A stretch of 56,541 nucleotides of DNA from positions 1-56,541 of the forward strand of contig JAKSIV010000015.1 in the NCBI GenBank assembly GCA_024398635.1. The letters are read 5' to 3'. This document shows positions 40,271 through 48,741 of this stretch, in pieces. Position 1 is the stretch's first letter. Each line of letters begins with the position of its first letter. The stretch is from Bacteroidaceae bacterium. Its GTDB lineage: Bacteria; Bacteroidota; Bacteroidia; Bacteroidales; Bacteroidaceae. Made by a program: the position numbers and the translations under genes. The notes under the pieces were generated by a model. The model searched no databases. It saw nothing but the letters and a program-made list of their open reading frames with translations, and was not told where the DNA came from.

Positions 40271-42606
40271 TTGAACAGTTCTTTAACGGTGAGTTCAAGA
40301 TAGTCACGGCAGTTCATCCAGGTGTGGCCGCCTTCCGGCTTGTAGAAGGTGTGCTTGAGACCACCGTCGGTCAGATACTTGTCAAGACCTTCAGAAGCAG
40401 TGATAAGTCCGTCCTCCTTGCCTGTGCCGATGAACATGAACTTGAGTTCCTTCTTGAGCTTCTTGACGGGAGCGTATGTGCCGTTGTTGAAGTTGGTCTC
40501 ATACTCCTTGGCGTCCTGCATGCCGATAGCGGGTGCAAAGGCAGCCACGTAGTGGAACTTGTCAGGATTGCCGAATCCTGCGGCGAGAGTCTGACGTCCG
40601 CCGAGTGAAAAACCGGCGATGGCGCGATTATCGGCATTCTTGATCACGTTGTAATTGGACTCGATGAAAGGTATTACCTCCTCGATGAACTCCTTGGTGG
40701 TGAGCTTGGTGTCCATGGGATCATAAGCCTCGGCCTTGCCCTGGAGAATCATCTCGGGATAGGGGTTGGCGTAAGGCATTACAACGATCATGCGCTTGGC
40801 CTCGCCCTTGGCAATCATGTTGTCAAGGATGTTGTTCATCTGACCTACCTTGAACCAGGTCTCGTAGGTATCGGTCATACCGTGTATCAGATAGAGAACG
40901 GGGAGTTTCTCCGTGCCGTTGGGGTCATAACCTGCGGGAGTATAGACGCACATGGGACGCTCTACGCCGCATGCCTTTGAGAAGTAGTAGCGGTATGCGA
41001 CCTTGCCGTGGGGAACATCCTGAATGTCCTGAACGCTGGGCTCTGCACCGCGAACGTCAACAAGGCTGTTCTTGAAGTTCTCATTGGGGAACAGGTGCAT
41101 GTTGTTGGGATCGGCGGTCTGTGTGCCGTCAATGATGAATGAGTAGGGGTAGATATCCGGTGCGGGAGGAGTTACGGTTATGCTCCATACACCACGGTCA
41201 TCCTTCTCCATGGGCTTGCGGCCGCACATCTGGCAGTCAAGCTCAACCTTCTGTGCATCGGCGGCCTGGCAACGGAATGTAACTGTACCGTCAGCATTGT
41301 ATTCGGGTGACTTGACACCTGCGGGGAACAGACTTGTCATGAGTGATCCGGTCAGGCGTGAGGGCTCGGCGCCGCCCAGCTTGTCAAGACGTACCTTCTC
41401 GGCCTCCTCAAGGCTCATGCTCTCGGCAACAGCCTTGTCAATGACGGCCTGATCCTGGAACAGCAGCGGGAATGACTTCTCGAGCCAGTAACGGGCATTC
41501 ATCCAGGTGTGACCGAACTTGTCGTGCGTGAATACTTTCACGTTCTTGATTCCATGCTTGTCAAGCATCTGCATCAGGTCTTTTGAGTTTCCATAGAGGA
41601 AATCATCAGTGCCGATACCTGACCAGAACAGATGAACCTTATTGTTGAATTCATCGGCATTCTCAAACTGGCTGTCGCGAACCTGAGTGAATGAGCTGTA
41701 TGAGCACAGATATGTGAATTTGTCCAGATTTGAAAGGCCGATGGCCAGACCCTGGTTGCCTCCGCGTGAGAATCCGCCTATGCCGCGATGATCGGCATCG
41801 TTGATGGTGCGGTAGTTCTTCTCTACGAACGGCATCAGGACATCAACAAAATCTGCGTTGAAGTTGTAGCCTCCGCCCATGCCGAAGCCACCCATTCCAC
41901 CGCCGAATCCTCCCATGCCGCCCTGACGCTGCTGCTGGGGCTGACGCTCGGTTTTAAGCAGTGTGGCATTTCCGTAAGGAAGCACCAGGATCATCTCCTT
42001 GGCCTTGCCCTCGGCAATCAGGTTGTCAAGGATAAGGTTCATCTTACCGACCTTGAAATAAACCTCTTCGGTATCGGTAGTACCGCTGATGAGGTACATA
42101 ACGGGGTACTGCTTGTCCTTGTTCTTGGGATCGTCATAGAACGGTGGTGTGTAAACGATTACAGGGATGAACATATTGAGTCCGGGTGACCAGTAGTTCA
42201 GGTAATCCACGCTGCCGTGGGGAACATCCTTGAGTGCGCTCAACTTGTCACCGCGCATATCGAGCAGGCTGTTCTTGAAGGTTTCGTTGGGGAACCACTC
42301 GGCACACTGGGGATCCATTACGCTGATTCCGTCCACTTCAAAATGATAGGGATAGATATCGGGCTCTGCAGGGCCGATGGTTGCGGTCCAGACACCGTTT
42401 TCGCCCTTGGTCATATCCACGTTGTTGCTGAACTGGGTCCAGACCTGGACAGACTTGGCGTTGGCGTTACGATAGTTGAAAGTCACGGTGTTATCGGGAT
42501 TGATAACGGTTGAGGGGGCCTGCTGCCACCATCCGCCCGGCTGGGCACTGATTGCTCCTGCAATTGCAGTGGCAACCAGGAGAAGAGTCAGATTCTTAAT
42601 TCTCAT
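40267..42606 (-). CDS. Exported two-module esterase (E-set-CE1 twice)
   Basis: 779 aa from the ATG at 42606 (a start 16 codons upstream lacks a proper signal). Signal peptide about 1-22. Two similar halves each contain an E-set domain (VTFNYRNANAKSVQVW; VTFRCQAADAQKVELDC) and an esterase domain, with nucleophiles GGFSRGG (about residue 279) and AGFSLGG (about 667) and C-terminal His in FGHTWMNARYW and GGHTWMNCRDYL. The first esterase has a Gly/Met/Phe-rich insert (about 225-250). Likely acts on esterified plant polysaccharide. The whole unit resembles a duplication of the single esterase gene that follows it. Confidence 0.88.
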   Translation of the reverse strand: MRIKNLTLLLVATAIAGAISAQPGGWWQQAPSTVINPDNTVTFNYRNANAKSVQVWTQFSNNVDMTKGENGVWTATIGPAEPDIYPYHFEVDGISVMDPQCAEWFPNETFKNSLLDMRGDKLSALKDVPHGSVDYLNYWSPGLNMFIPVIVYTPPFYDDPKNKDKQYPVMYLISGTTDTEEVYFKVGKMNLILDNLIAEGKAKEMILVLPYGNATLLKTERQPQQQRQGGMGGFGGGMGGFGMGGGYNFNADFVDVLMPFVEKNYRTINDADHRGIGGFSRGGNQGLAIGLSNLDKFTYLCSYSSFTQVRDSQFENADEFNNKVHLFWSGIGTDDFLYGNSKDLMQMLDKHGIKNVKVFTHDKFGHTWMNARYWLEKSFPLLFQDQAVIDKAVAESMSLEEAEKVRLDKLGGAEPSRLTGSLMTSLFPAGVKSPEYNADGTVTFRCQAADAQKVELDCQMCGRKPMEKDDRGVWSITVTPPAPDIYPYSFIIDGTQTADPNNMHLFPNENFKNSLVDVRGAEPSVQDIQDVPHGKVAYRYYFSKACGVERPMCVYTPAGYDPNGTEKLPVLYLIHGMTDTYETWFKVGQMNNILDNMIAKGEAKRMIVVMPYANPYPEMILQGKAEAYDPMDTKLTTKEFIEEVIPFIESNYNVIKNADNRAIAGFSLGGRQTLAAGFGNPDKFHYVAAFAPAIGMQDAKEYETNFNNGTYAPVKKLKKELKFMFIGTGKEDGLITASEGLDKYLTDGGLKHTFYKPEGGHTWMNCRDYLELTVKELFK

Positions 42607-42692
42607 AATGTTATATGTAGTTGTTAATAATTTTCGGGGTTTGAAGATACCCATTTTAATCAGAATAATGATTGTTTTTACTTCGAATTATG

Positions 42693-42700
42693 TACATTTG
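42693..42700 (+). promoter_or_regulatory. Candidate upp promoter -7 box
   Basis: TACATTTG, perfect TAnnTTTG match, 47 bases before the ATG. Confidence 0.45.
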
Positions 42701-42747
42701 TTGGATTTTGGCCCCTTGAAACAGGACTACAACAAGATAAAAACAAT

Positions 42748-43398
42748 ATGGAAGTTATTGATTTTAACAAGCAAAACAGCATCCTGAACCAGTTCATCGC
42801 CGAGATTCGCGATGTAAACATTCAGAAGGATCAGATGCGTTTCCGCCGCAATCTGGAACGTATCGGCGAGATCATGGCTCTTGAAGTGAGCAAGAAACTC
42901 AATTATGTCACAAAGGATGTTCAGACCCCGCTTGGAGTGTCAACCATCAATGTTCCGGAGGAGGATATAGTTCTCGGTACGGTATTCCGTGCCGGACTGC
43001 CCTTGCATCAGGGTTTCCACAATTTCTTTGATCATTGCGAGAACGCATTCGTATCGGCCTACCGCAAGTATCTGGATGAGGTGAACTTTGACGTGCATAT
43101 CGAGTACATGGCATCACCTAAACTTGACGGCAAGACCCTGATTCTGGTTGACCCGATGCTTGCTACCGGTAACAGTATGTATCTGGCATACCGCGCGCTG
43201 CTGCTCAAGGGAACTCCCGCCCGCATTCACCTGTGCTCTGTAATTGCAGCCCAGGCAGGTGTTGACTATGTCTGCAAGATGTTCCCGCAGGATATCACCA
43301 CCCTGTGGTGTGCCGCAGTCGATCCGGAACTCAACAGTCACGCTTACATCATCCCGGGTCTGGGCGATGCCGGCGACCTGTGTTTCGGCGAGAAATAA
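42748..43398 (+). CDS. upp: Uracil phosphoribosyltransferase
   Basis: 216 aa. The PRPP-binding loop is LVDPMLATGNS (about 130-141), and the uracil-binding segment near the C-terminus is YIIPGLGDAGD (about 201-211). Both are diagnostic. It makes UMP from uracil and PRPP in pyrimidine salvage, in the cytoplasm. Monocistronic, with promoter and terminator. Confidence 0.94.
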   Translation: MEVIDFNKQNSILNQFIAEIRDVNIQKDQMRFRRNLERIGEIMALEVSKKLNYVTKDVQTPLGVSTINVPEEDIVLGTVFRAGLPLHQGFHNFFDHCENAFVSAYRKYLDEVNFDVHIEYMASPKLDGKTLILVDPMLATGNSMYLAYRALLLKGTPARIHLCSVIAAQAGVDYVCKMFPQDITTLWCAAVDPELNSHAYIIPGLGDAGDLCFGEK

Positions 43399-43416
43399 AA
43401 ACTGAAATACAAAACG

Positions 43417-43449
43417 AAGGTCGGAGCAATTCCGGCCTTTTGTTTTTTT
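43417..43449 (+). terminator. Intrinsic terminator of upp
   Basis: AAGGTCGG / CCGGCCTT (43417-43424, 43432-43439) with a 7-base loop, then TTGTTTTTTT. One G-U pair. Confidence 0.88.
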
Positions 43450-43545
43450 GTAAGGTTCAGTAATCACTTTTGTTATCAAATATTAAATAATACTTTTGAT
43501 AGAGTAAAAAGGCTTTTCGGATTTCTCTATCCCTTAAAAAGGAGT

Positions 43546-43553
43546 TACTTTTG
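43546..43553 (+). promoter_or_regulatory. Candidate pckA promoter -7 box
   Basis: TACTTTTG, perfect -7 box, with TTTC 20 bases upstream (43522-43525). The start point would be about 43557-43560. Confidence 0.5.
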
Positions 43554-43600
43554 TAGCCGGTTTACAAGGGTGCTTTCAAAAAGCCCTTCTAACCCGGCTA
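43554..43600 (+). promoter_or_regulatory. Nested 5'-leader hairpin of pckA
   Basis: Outer stem TAGCCGG / CCGGCTA (extended by TTA/TAA after one mismatch) encloses an inner stem AAGGG-CTTT / AAAG-CCCTT. It lies directly at the expected 5' end of the pckA mRNA. No start codon or T-run is inside it. It could stabilise the transcript or regulate it. It matches no riboswitch I recognise. Confidence 0.5.
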
Positions 43601-43639
43601 TAAAATTGAGAGTTTAGTAACAATCAAACACATAAAACA

Positions 43640-45253
43640 ATGGCAAAAATCGATTTAAGCGTGTACGGCATCAACGGTTCAACCGTGATTGCACACAATC
43701 CTTCGTATGAGTTCCTCTTCAAGGAGGAGACAAAGGCTGGTCTGACCGGTTATGACAAGGGTCAGGAGACAGAGCTTGGCGCAGTTAATGTAATGACTGG
43801 CGTTTTCACCGGTCGTTCTCCTAAGGACAAGTACATCGTTGATAACGACGAGAGTCACAACAACGTATGGTGGACCTCTGATGAGTACAAGAACGATAAC
43901 CACCCCATGTCAGAGGAGATCTGGGCAAAGGTTAAGGAGATTGCCATCAAGGAACTTTCAAACAAGGAGCTTTACGTAGTTGACGCTTTCTGCGGTGCTA
44001 ACGAGGCTACCCGTCTTGCTGTCCGCTTCATCGTTGAGGTTGCATGGCAGGCTCACTTCATTAAGAACATGTTCATCCAGCCTTCAGCTGATGAGCTCGA
44101 GAAGTTCCAGCCCAACTTCGTTATCTTCAACGCCAGCAAGGCTAAGGTTGAGAACTACAAGGAACTCGGCCTGAATTCAGATACATGTGTTGCTTTCAAC
44201 ACAAAGTCACGCCAGCAGGTTATCATCAACACCTGGTACGGTGGTGAGATGAAGAAGGGTATGTTCTCAATGCAGAACTACTATCTGCCTCTACAGGGTA
44301 TCGCTTCAATGCACTGCTCAGCCAATACTGATATGCAGGGTAAGAACACCGCTATATTCTTTGGTCTGTCAGGTACAGGTAAGACCACCCTTTCAACCGA
44401 TCCCAAGCGTCTGCTCATAGGTGATGACGAGCACGGATGGGACGACGAGGGCGTATTCAACCTGGAGGGCGGCTGCTACGCTAAGGTTATCAACCTGAGC
44501 AAGGAGAACGAGCCCGACATCTACGGTGCCATCAAGCGCAACGCTCTGCTGGAGAACGTAACAGTTGACAAGAACGGTAAGATCGATTTCGCTGACAAGA
44601 GCGTTACCGAGAACACCCGTGTATCATATCCTATCGACCACATCGACAAGATTGCCCAGAAGGTAAACGGCAAGAGTGCAGGTCCTGACGCCAAGAACGT
44701 TATCTTCCTGTCAGCCGATGCATTCGGCGTACTGCCTCCCGTATCAATCCTGACTCCCGAGCAGACCAAGTACTACTTCCTGTCAGGTTTCACCGCTAAG
44801 CTGGCCGGTACAGAGCGCGGTATCACCGAGCCCACTCCCACATTCTCAGCTTGCTTCGGCCAGGCATTCCTTGAGCTGCATCCTACAAAGTATGCCGAGG
44901 AGCTGGTTAAGAAGATGGAGAAGAGCGGTGCCAAGGCTTATCTGGTTAACACCGGTTGGAACGGCACAGGCAAGCGTATCTCAATTCCTGACACACGTGG
45001 TATCATCGACGCTATCCTGGATGGCAGCATCCTGAAGGCTCAGACCAAGAAGATCCCGTACTTTGACTTTGAGGTTCCCACAGCTCTGCCTAACGTAAAT
45101 CCTGCAATCCTTGATCCTCGCGACACATACGCTAACGCCTCTGAGTGGGAGGAGAAGGCAAAGGATCTGGCTGGCCGCTTCATCAAGAACTTCAAGAAGT
45201 ATGAAGGAAATGAAGCTGGTAAGAAGCTTGTTGCTGCCGGTCCGAAGCTCTAA
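43640..45253 (+). CDS. pckA: Phosphoenolpyruvate carboxykinase (ATP)
   Basis: 537 aa, the standard length. The kinase-1a P-loop is [11 protein letters not shown] (about 241-251) and the kinase-2 metal-binding motif is [13 protein letters not shown] (about 259-271). [19 protein letters not shown] and the TGRSPKDKY substrate segment also fit the ATP-dependent family. In Bacteroidales it mainly carboxylates PEP to oxaloacetate, conserving ATP on the fumarate/succinate route. Its long structured leader (43554-43600) is unusual in this window. Confidence 0.97.
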   Translation: MAKIDLSVYGINGSTVIAHNPSYEFLFKEETKAGLTGYDKGQETELGAVNVMTGVFTGRSPKDKYIVDNDESHNNVWWTSDEYKNDNHPMSEEIWAKVKEIAIKELSNKELYVVDAFCGANEATRLAVRFIVEVAWQAHFIKNMFIQPSADELEKFQPNFVIFNASKAKVENYKELGLNSDTCVAFNTKSRQQVIINTWYGGEMKKGMFSMQNYYLPLQGIASMHCSANTDMQGKNTAIFFGLSGTGKTTLSTDPKRLLIGDDEHGWDDEGVFNLEGGCYAKVINLSKENEPDIYGAIKRNALLENVTVDKNGKIDFADKSVTENTRVSYPIDHIDKIAQKVNGKSAGPDAKNVIFLSADAFGVLPPVSILTPEQTKYYFLSGFTAKLAGTERGITEPTPTFSACFGQAFLELHPTKYAEELVKKMEKSGAKAYLVNTGWNGTGKRISIPDTRGIIDAILDGSILKAQTKKIPYFDFEVPTALPNVNPAILDPRDTYANASEWEEKAKDLAGRFIKNFKKYEGNEAGKKLVAAGPKL

Positions 45254-45274
45254 TCTTAAATCTTAACATATTAG

Positions 45275-45311
45275 AGATACTCTTTCCGGCGCATAACTGG
45301 AAAGAGTATCT
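45275..45311 (+). terminator. pckA terminator overlapping the next promoter
   Basis: Perfect 13-bp inverted repeat AGATACTCTTTCC / GGAAAGAGTATCT with an 11-base loop; only three Ts close the end. The same bases hold the -33 and -7 boxes of the next gene. Confidence 0.65.
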
Positions 45312-45314
45312 TTG
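45283..45314 (+). promoter_or_regulatory. Promoter of the Spy-like gene, inside pckA terminator repeat
   Basis: TTTC (45283-45286), 20-base spacer, TATCTTTG (45307-45314). The two boxes sit in opposite arms of the inverted repeat at 45275-45311. Leader of about 35 bases to the ATG. Confidence 0.55.
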
Positions 45315-45354
45315 CTATAATGCTTTTACTACCAAATATTTTTAACACGAAACG

Positions 45355-45906
45355 ATGAAGAAATTACTCTTTACAATTGCAGCCTGCTTTGTTGCAGTTA
45401 TGGCATCAGCACAGCCTATGGGCGGTCGTCCCCCTATGGGCGGTCGTCCTCCGATGGGTGGCCCCATGGGCGGAATGGAAAAGCCTTTCTATGAGTTGGA
45501 ATCAGACTCTATCGCAAACGCCCGTATCCAGGACGTTGCCGGCCGTCTGGACCTGACCGAGAAACAGCTCGACAAGATGGTCAAGCTTTATGCGCAGGAA
45601 TTTGAGGAGATCTGCCGTAACCTGCAGATGTCAGTAAGAGAGTTCCAGATGATGCAGAACGGCGGTTTCCGCGGACGTGGCAACATGATGGGCGGTATGC
45701 AGACAACTCCCACCAACGTCCAGTTTGACACAGCTGCCGCAAAAAAGACATATGACCAGATCATAGCCAAATACGAGAAGCGTTACAAGAAAGCACTTAA
45801 CGACGATCAGTATGCTCTTTGGCAGGATATGGCCGGAACCAAACTGGATAACAAATTCAGCAGCATTCTCCAGCACGTCCAGGACAACACTGAGAGCATG
45901 TTCTAA
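45355..45906 (+). CDS. Small periplasmic helical protein, Spy/LTXXQ-like
   Basis: 183 aa. Signal peptide about 1-19 (MASAQ). Residues 20-40 are a low-complexity repeat MGGRPP twice, then MGGPMGG. The rest is helical with a DLTEKQLDKMVKLY segment resembling the LTxxQ motif of Spy/CpxP-type proteins, a Gly/Met-rich interruption (GGFRGRGNMMGGM), and a second helical part ending ALWQDMAGTKLD. Probably a periplasmic chaperone-like or metal-responsive protein, though this is from shape only. dapB follows 12 bases later, perhaps by chance. Confidence 0.62.
   Translation: MKKLLFTIAACFVAVMASAQPMGGRPPMGGRPPMGGPMGGMEKPFYELESDSIANARIQDVAGRLDLTEKQLDKMVKLYAQEFEEICRNLQMSVREFQMMQNGGFRGRGNMMGGMQTTPTNVQFDTAAAKKTYDQIIAKYEKRYKKALNDDQYALWQDMAGTKLDNKFSSILQHVQDNTESMF
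45418..45453 (+). repeat. Two 18-base tandem repeats coding MGGRPP
   Basis: Two consecutive 18-base units starting ATGGGCGGTCGTCC differ only at the end (CCCT versus TCCG). A shorter related stretch follows to 45474. They code for the low-complexity segment after the signal peptide. Confidence 0.8.
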
Positions 45907-45918
45907 CAAAACGCACAA

Positions 45919-46680
45919 ATGAAGATAGCACTTATAGGTTACGGCAAAATGGGCCACGAGATAGAGAAAATTGCTCTGTCACGTGGCCATGATGTCGTTT
46001 GCAGGATAGATATAGACAACCCGCAGGACTTTGACAGTCCCGAGTTCAAGAGCGCCGATGTGGCAATTGAGTTTACCGCCCCTACCCAGGCATACGGAAA
46101 CATCATGAAGTGTTTCAAGAACGGAGTCAAAGTGGTAAGCGGCAGCACCGGATGGATGAGTGACCACTGTCAGGAGATGCAGGATCTCTGCAAGGACGGC
46201 AGCAACACACTGTTCTGGTCAAGTAACTTCAGCATCGGAGTAGCCCTGTTCTCAAGAGTCAACACCTATCTTGCCAAGCTTATGAACAGCTATCCCATGT
46301 ATGAGGTCTCAATGTCCGAAACACATCACATCCATAAACTGGATGCGCCAAGCGGAACAGCCATAACACTGGCAGAGGGCATCATAGACCAGTTAGACCG
46401 CAAAAACGGCTGGAGCAAGGGAATCCTGCTCAATCCCGACGGAACCGTCACAGGCACTTCCGATTGTAAACCTTCGGACATACGTATTGACTCTATCCGT
46501 GAAGGAGAGATTGCCGGAATACACGAGATTACGTATGATTCAAGTGCCGATTTCATTAAGATAATCCATTTTGCAAAGGACCGTAGCGGTCTGGCACTCG
46601 GTGCAGTTCTTGCCGCAGAGTATACAGTAAACCACAAGGGATTCCTGCGTATGGATGACCTTATGGATTCACTTTCATAA
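45919..46680 (+). CDS. dapB: 4-Hydroxy-tetrahydrodipicolinate reductase
   Basis: 253 aa. The N-terminal nucleotide-binding GYGKMGHEI is at about 7-15. The catalytic/substrate segment SETHHIHKLDAPSGTA (about 132-148) contains the His and Lys of the DapB signature. It reduces tetrahydrodipicolinate precursor in lysine and diaminopimelate synthesis, in the cytoplasm. lepB starts 7 bases after its stop. Confidence 0.95.
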   Translation: MKIALIGYGKMGHEIEKIALSRGHDVVCRIDIDNPQDFDSPEFKSADVAIEFTAPTQAYGNIMKCFKNGVKVVSGSTGWMSDHCQEMQDLCKDGSNTLFWSSNFSIGVALFSRVNTYLAKLMNSYPMYEVSMSETHHIHKLDAPSGTAITLAEGIIDQLDRKNGWSKGILLNPDGTVTGTSDCKPSDIRIDSIREGEIAGIHEITYDSSADFIKIIHFAKDRSGLALGAVLAAEYTVNHKGFLRMDDLMDSLS

Positions 46681-46687
46681 AACCCTG

Positions 46688-48139
46688 ATGAAGAAGTTTG
46701 GCGAAATAACACGGAAGCAATGGATCAAGGCGGGTATTTATCTCGTCCTGTATATCCTTTTCCTGATTTGGGTCAAGAGTTGGATGGGTATAATTCTCAT
46801 TCCATTCATATTTGATGCCTGCACCACCCATATCATAAAGTGGAAATGGTGGAAAGAGCTCAAGAACAAGAACCTGTATCAGATAATGGACTGGATTGAC
46901 GCCATCGTATTTGCGCTCGTTGCAGTCTATTTCGTCAACATCTACCTGTTCCAGAACTACGCCATCCCCTCCTCATCTCTGGAGAAGTCGCTGCTTGTAG
47001 GAGACCATCTGTACGTAAGCAAGGTAGCCTACGGCCCCCGCAAGCCCATGACACCGCTCACCATGCCTCTCACACAGAACCAGTTCCCGGGCGGAGGCAA
47101 AAGCTATTTTGACAAGCCGCAATGGCCTTATGAGCGCATCAAGGGATTCGGTAAGATAAAACAGAATGAGATCGTAGTATTCAACTATCCGGCAGGTGAT
47201 ACACTGGTGACAAATCCCGAGCTTTCCAGTGCCGACTATTACGGAATGATTGTTTACCCGTTGGGCAAGAGCCTTTGTCAACCGGTTATCATTGACAGTC
47301 TGTCAATATTGGATCAGCGACGTATTTACGATTTCTACTATAAGGTAGGCCGTGAGTATCTCGTAGAAAATGAAGAGAGATTCGGCAAAATAACGGCAAG
47401 ACCCGTTGACCGCAGGGAGAACTATGTAAAACGATGCGTGGGACTGCCCGGTCAGACTCTGGAGATAAAGAACGGCATCATTTACATAGACGGTGTTGAA
47501 ACCAAACAACCCGAGAATGCAGAGACAAATTATGTTGTCAATCTGTTCCGTCCTATACCCGAATCTATCAGAGAAAAAATGGGGTTGAGCCTCGAGGATC
47601 TTCCCGCCTCACAAAACCGATCAGGCAAGCACCTGATTCCGCTCACGGAAAAATCAAAAGCAATACTTGAAGGGCTTACGGGAATGGTCGGTGAAATCGA
47701 GCATTATGAATATTCGGCAGCAGAGTCAGAGTGGCTGTTCCCACAGAACATGAACACTCACTGGACTGTTGACAATTATGGTCCCATATGGATTCCCTCC
47801 AAAGGTGCCTCAACAGAAATAACCATCGAAAACCTGCCTTTTTACGAGCGTATCATTAAGGTATATGAAGGTAATGACCTGAAGGTAGACAACAAGGGTA
47901 CCATCTATATTAACGGAGAGAAAGCAGACAGCTACACCTTCAAAATGGACTACTACTGGATGATGGGCGACAACCGTCAGAACAGTGCTGACTCAAGGTT
48001 CTGGGGATATGTCCCCGAAGATCATATCGTAGGACGTCCGGTATTCATCTGGCTGTCACTCAACAAAGACAAGAAATGGGGACAAAAGGGAAAGATACGC
48101 TGGAACCGCATGTTCCGCTCAGTCAAAAAATATAACTGA
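46688..48139 (+). CDS. lepB: Signal peptidase I with large insertion
   Basis: 483 aa from the ATG at 46688; an upstream in-frame ATG (46655) lies inside dapB. Hydrophobic N-terminal segments and a membrane helix (IDAIVFALVAVYFVNIYLF) precede the catalytic Ser in IPSSSLEKSLLVGDH (about 93-107). The general-base Lys is in ENYVKRCVGLPGQ (about 246). Box E is MMGDNRQNSADSRFWG. The distance between Ser and Lys blocks is far longer than in E. coli LepB, the known Bacteroidetes form. It removes signal peptides at the periplasmic face of the inner membrane. The next gene overlaps by 1 base. Confidence 0.93.
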   Translation: MKKFGEITRKQWIKAGIYLVLYILFLIWVKSWMGIILIPFIFDACTTHIIKWKWWKELKNKNLYQIMDWIDAIVFALVAVYFVNIYLFQNYAIPSSSLEKSLLVGDHLYVSKVAYGPRKPMTPLTMPLTQNQFPGGGKSYFDKPQWPYERIKGFGKIKQNEIVVFNYPAGDTLVTNPELSSADYYGMIVYPLGKSLCQPVIIDSLSILDQRRIYDFYYKVGREYLVENEERFGKITARPVDRRENYVKRCVGLPGQTLEIKNGIIYIDGVETKQPENAETNYVVNLFRPIPESIREKMGLSLEDLPASQNRSGKHLIPLTEKSKAILEGLTGMVGEIEHYEYSAAESEWLFPQNMNTHWTVDNYGPIWIPSKGASTEITIENLPFYERIIKVYEGNDLKVDNKGTIYINGEKADSYTFKMDYYWMMGDNRQNSADSRFWGYVPEDHIVGRPVFIWLSLNKDKKWGQKGKIRWNRMFRSVKKYN

Positions 48140-48741
48140 TGCAAGATACACTGCTCTGTTCGGCATATCTGCCACCTGTAAGCTTCTTCACCGCCATCAA
48201 AAGTGGCGGTGATGTTCTTATTGAGCAGTATGACAACTATTGCAAGCAAACCTACCGTAACCGTTGTGTCATAGCAACGGCCGGAGGCAGGCAGGCTCTT
48301 ACCATTCCGGTAGTCAAATCCGAATCTCCCAAACAACTCATGAAGGATGTGCGCATAAGCGATCACGGAGAATGGCGCCGTCAGCATTGGAACGCACTTG
48401 AGTCGGCCTACATGAACAGCCCGTTCTTTATGTACTATCAGGATGATTTCAGACCTTTCTATGAGAAAAAGATTGAATTTCTGGTTGATTTCAACACGGA
48501 ACTGACTGAACTCATACTTAAACTGGCCGGTATCAATAAGGAGATAAAACTGACCGGATCATTCGGAAAGAACGGAGCAGACATATTGGATCTGCGTGGC
48601 ATGATTGAACCGGGGATCAATGAACCGGCAAGCCCCCGCCCTTACTGGCAGGTGTTTAAACAAAAATACGGATTCATCGGGAATTTGAGTGCAGTAGACC
48701 TGCTCTTCAATATGGGACCCGAGTTCCCTCTCTACCTTTAA
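48139..48741 (+). CDS. WbqC-family protein
   Basis: 200 aa. The pattern YLPPVSFFTAIKSGGDVLIEQYDNYCKQTYRNRC, then TIPVVKSES and ILDLRGMIEP, matches the WbqC-like family. Members are found near envelope or glycan genes and have been proposed to act as acyl- or glycosyl-transfer-like enzymes, but their reaction is not established. TGATG coupling to lepB. Its last 4 bases overlap the convergent glycosyltransferase gene. Confidence 0.8.
   Translation: MQDTLLCSAYLPPVSFFTAIKSGGDVLIEQYDNYCKQTYRNRCVIATAGGRQALTIPVVKSESPKQLMKDVRISDHGEWRRQHWNALESAYMNSPFFMYYQDDFRPFYEKKIEFLVDFNTELTELILKLAGINKEIKLTGSFGKNGADILDLRGMIEPGINEPASPRPYWQVFKQKYGFIGNLSAVDLLFNMGPEFPLYL

Noticed and set aside
43399..43639. Known riboswitch in the pckA leader
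   Set aside because: The nested stem does not match the conserved cores of TPP, cobalamin, SAM or other classes that I could recall.
45418..45474. Short direct repeats as a possible CRISPR or mobile-element remnant
   Set aside because: They are in frame and encode MGGRPP units; no spacers or flanking repeats exist.
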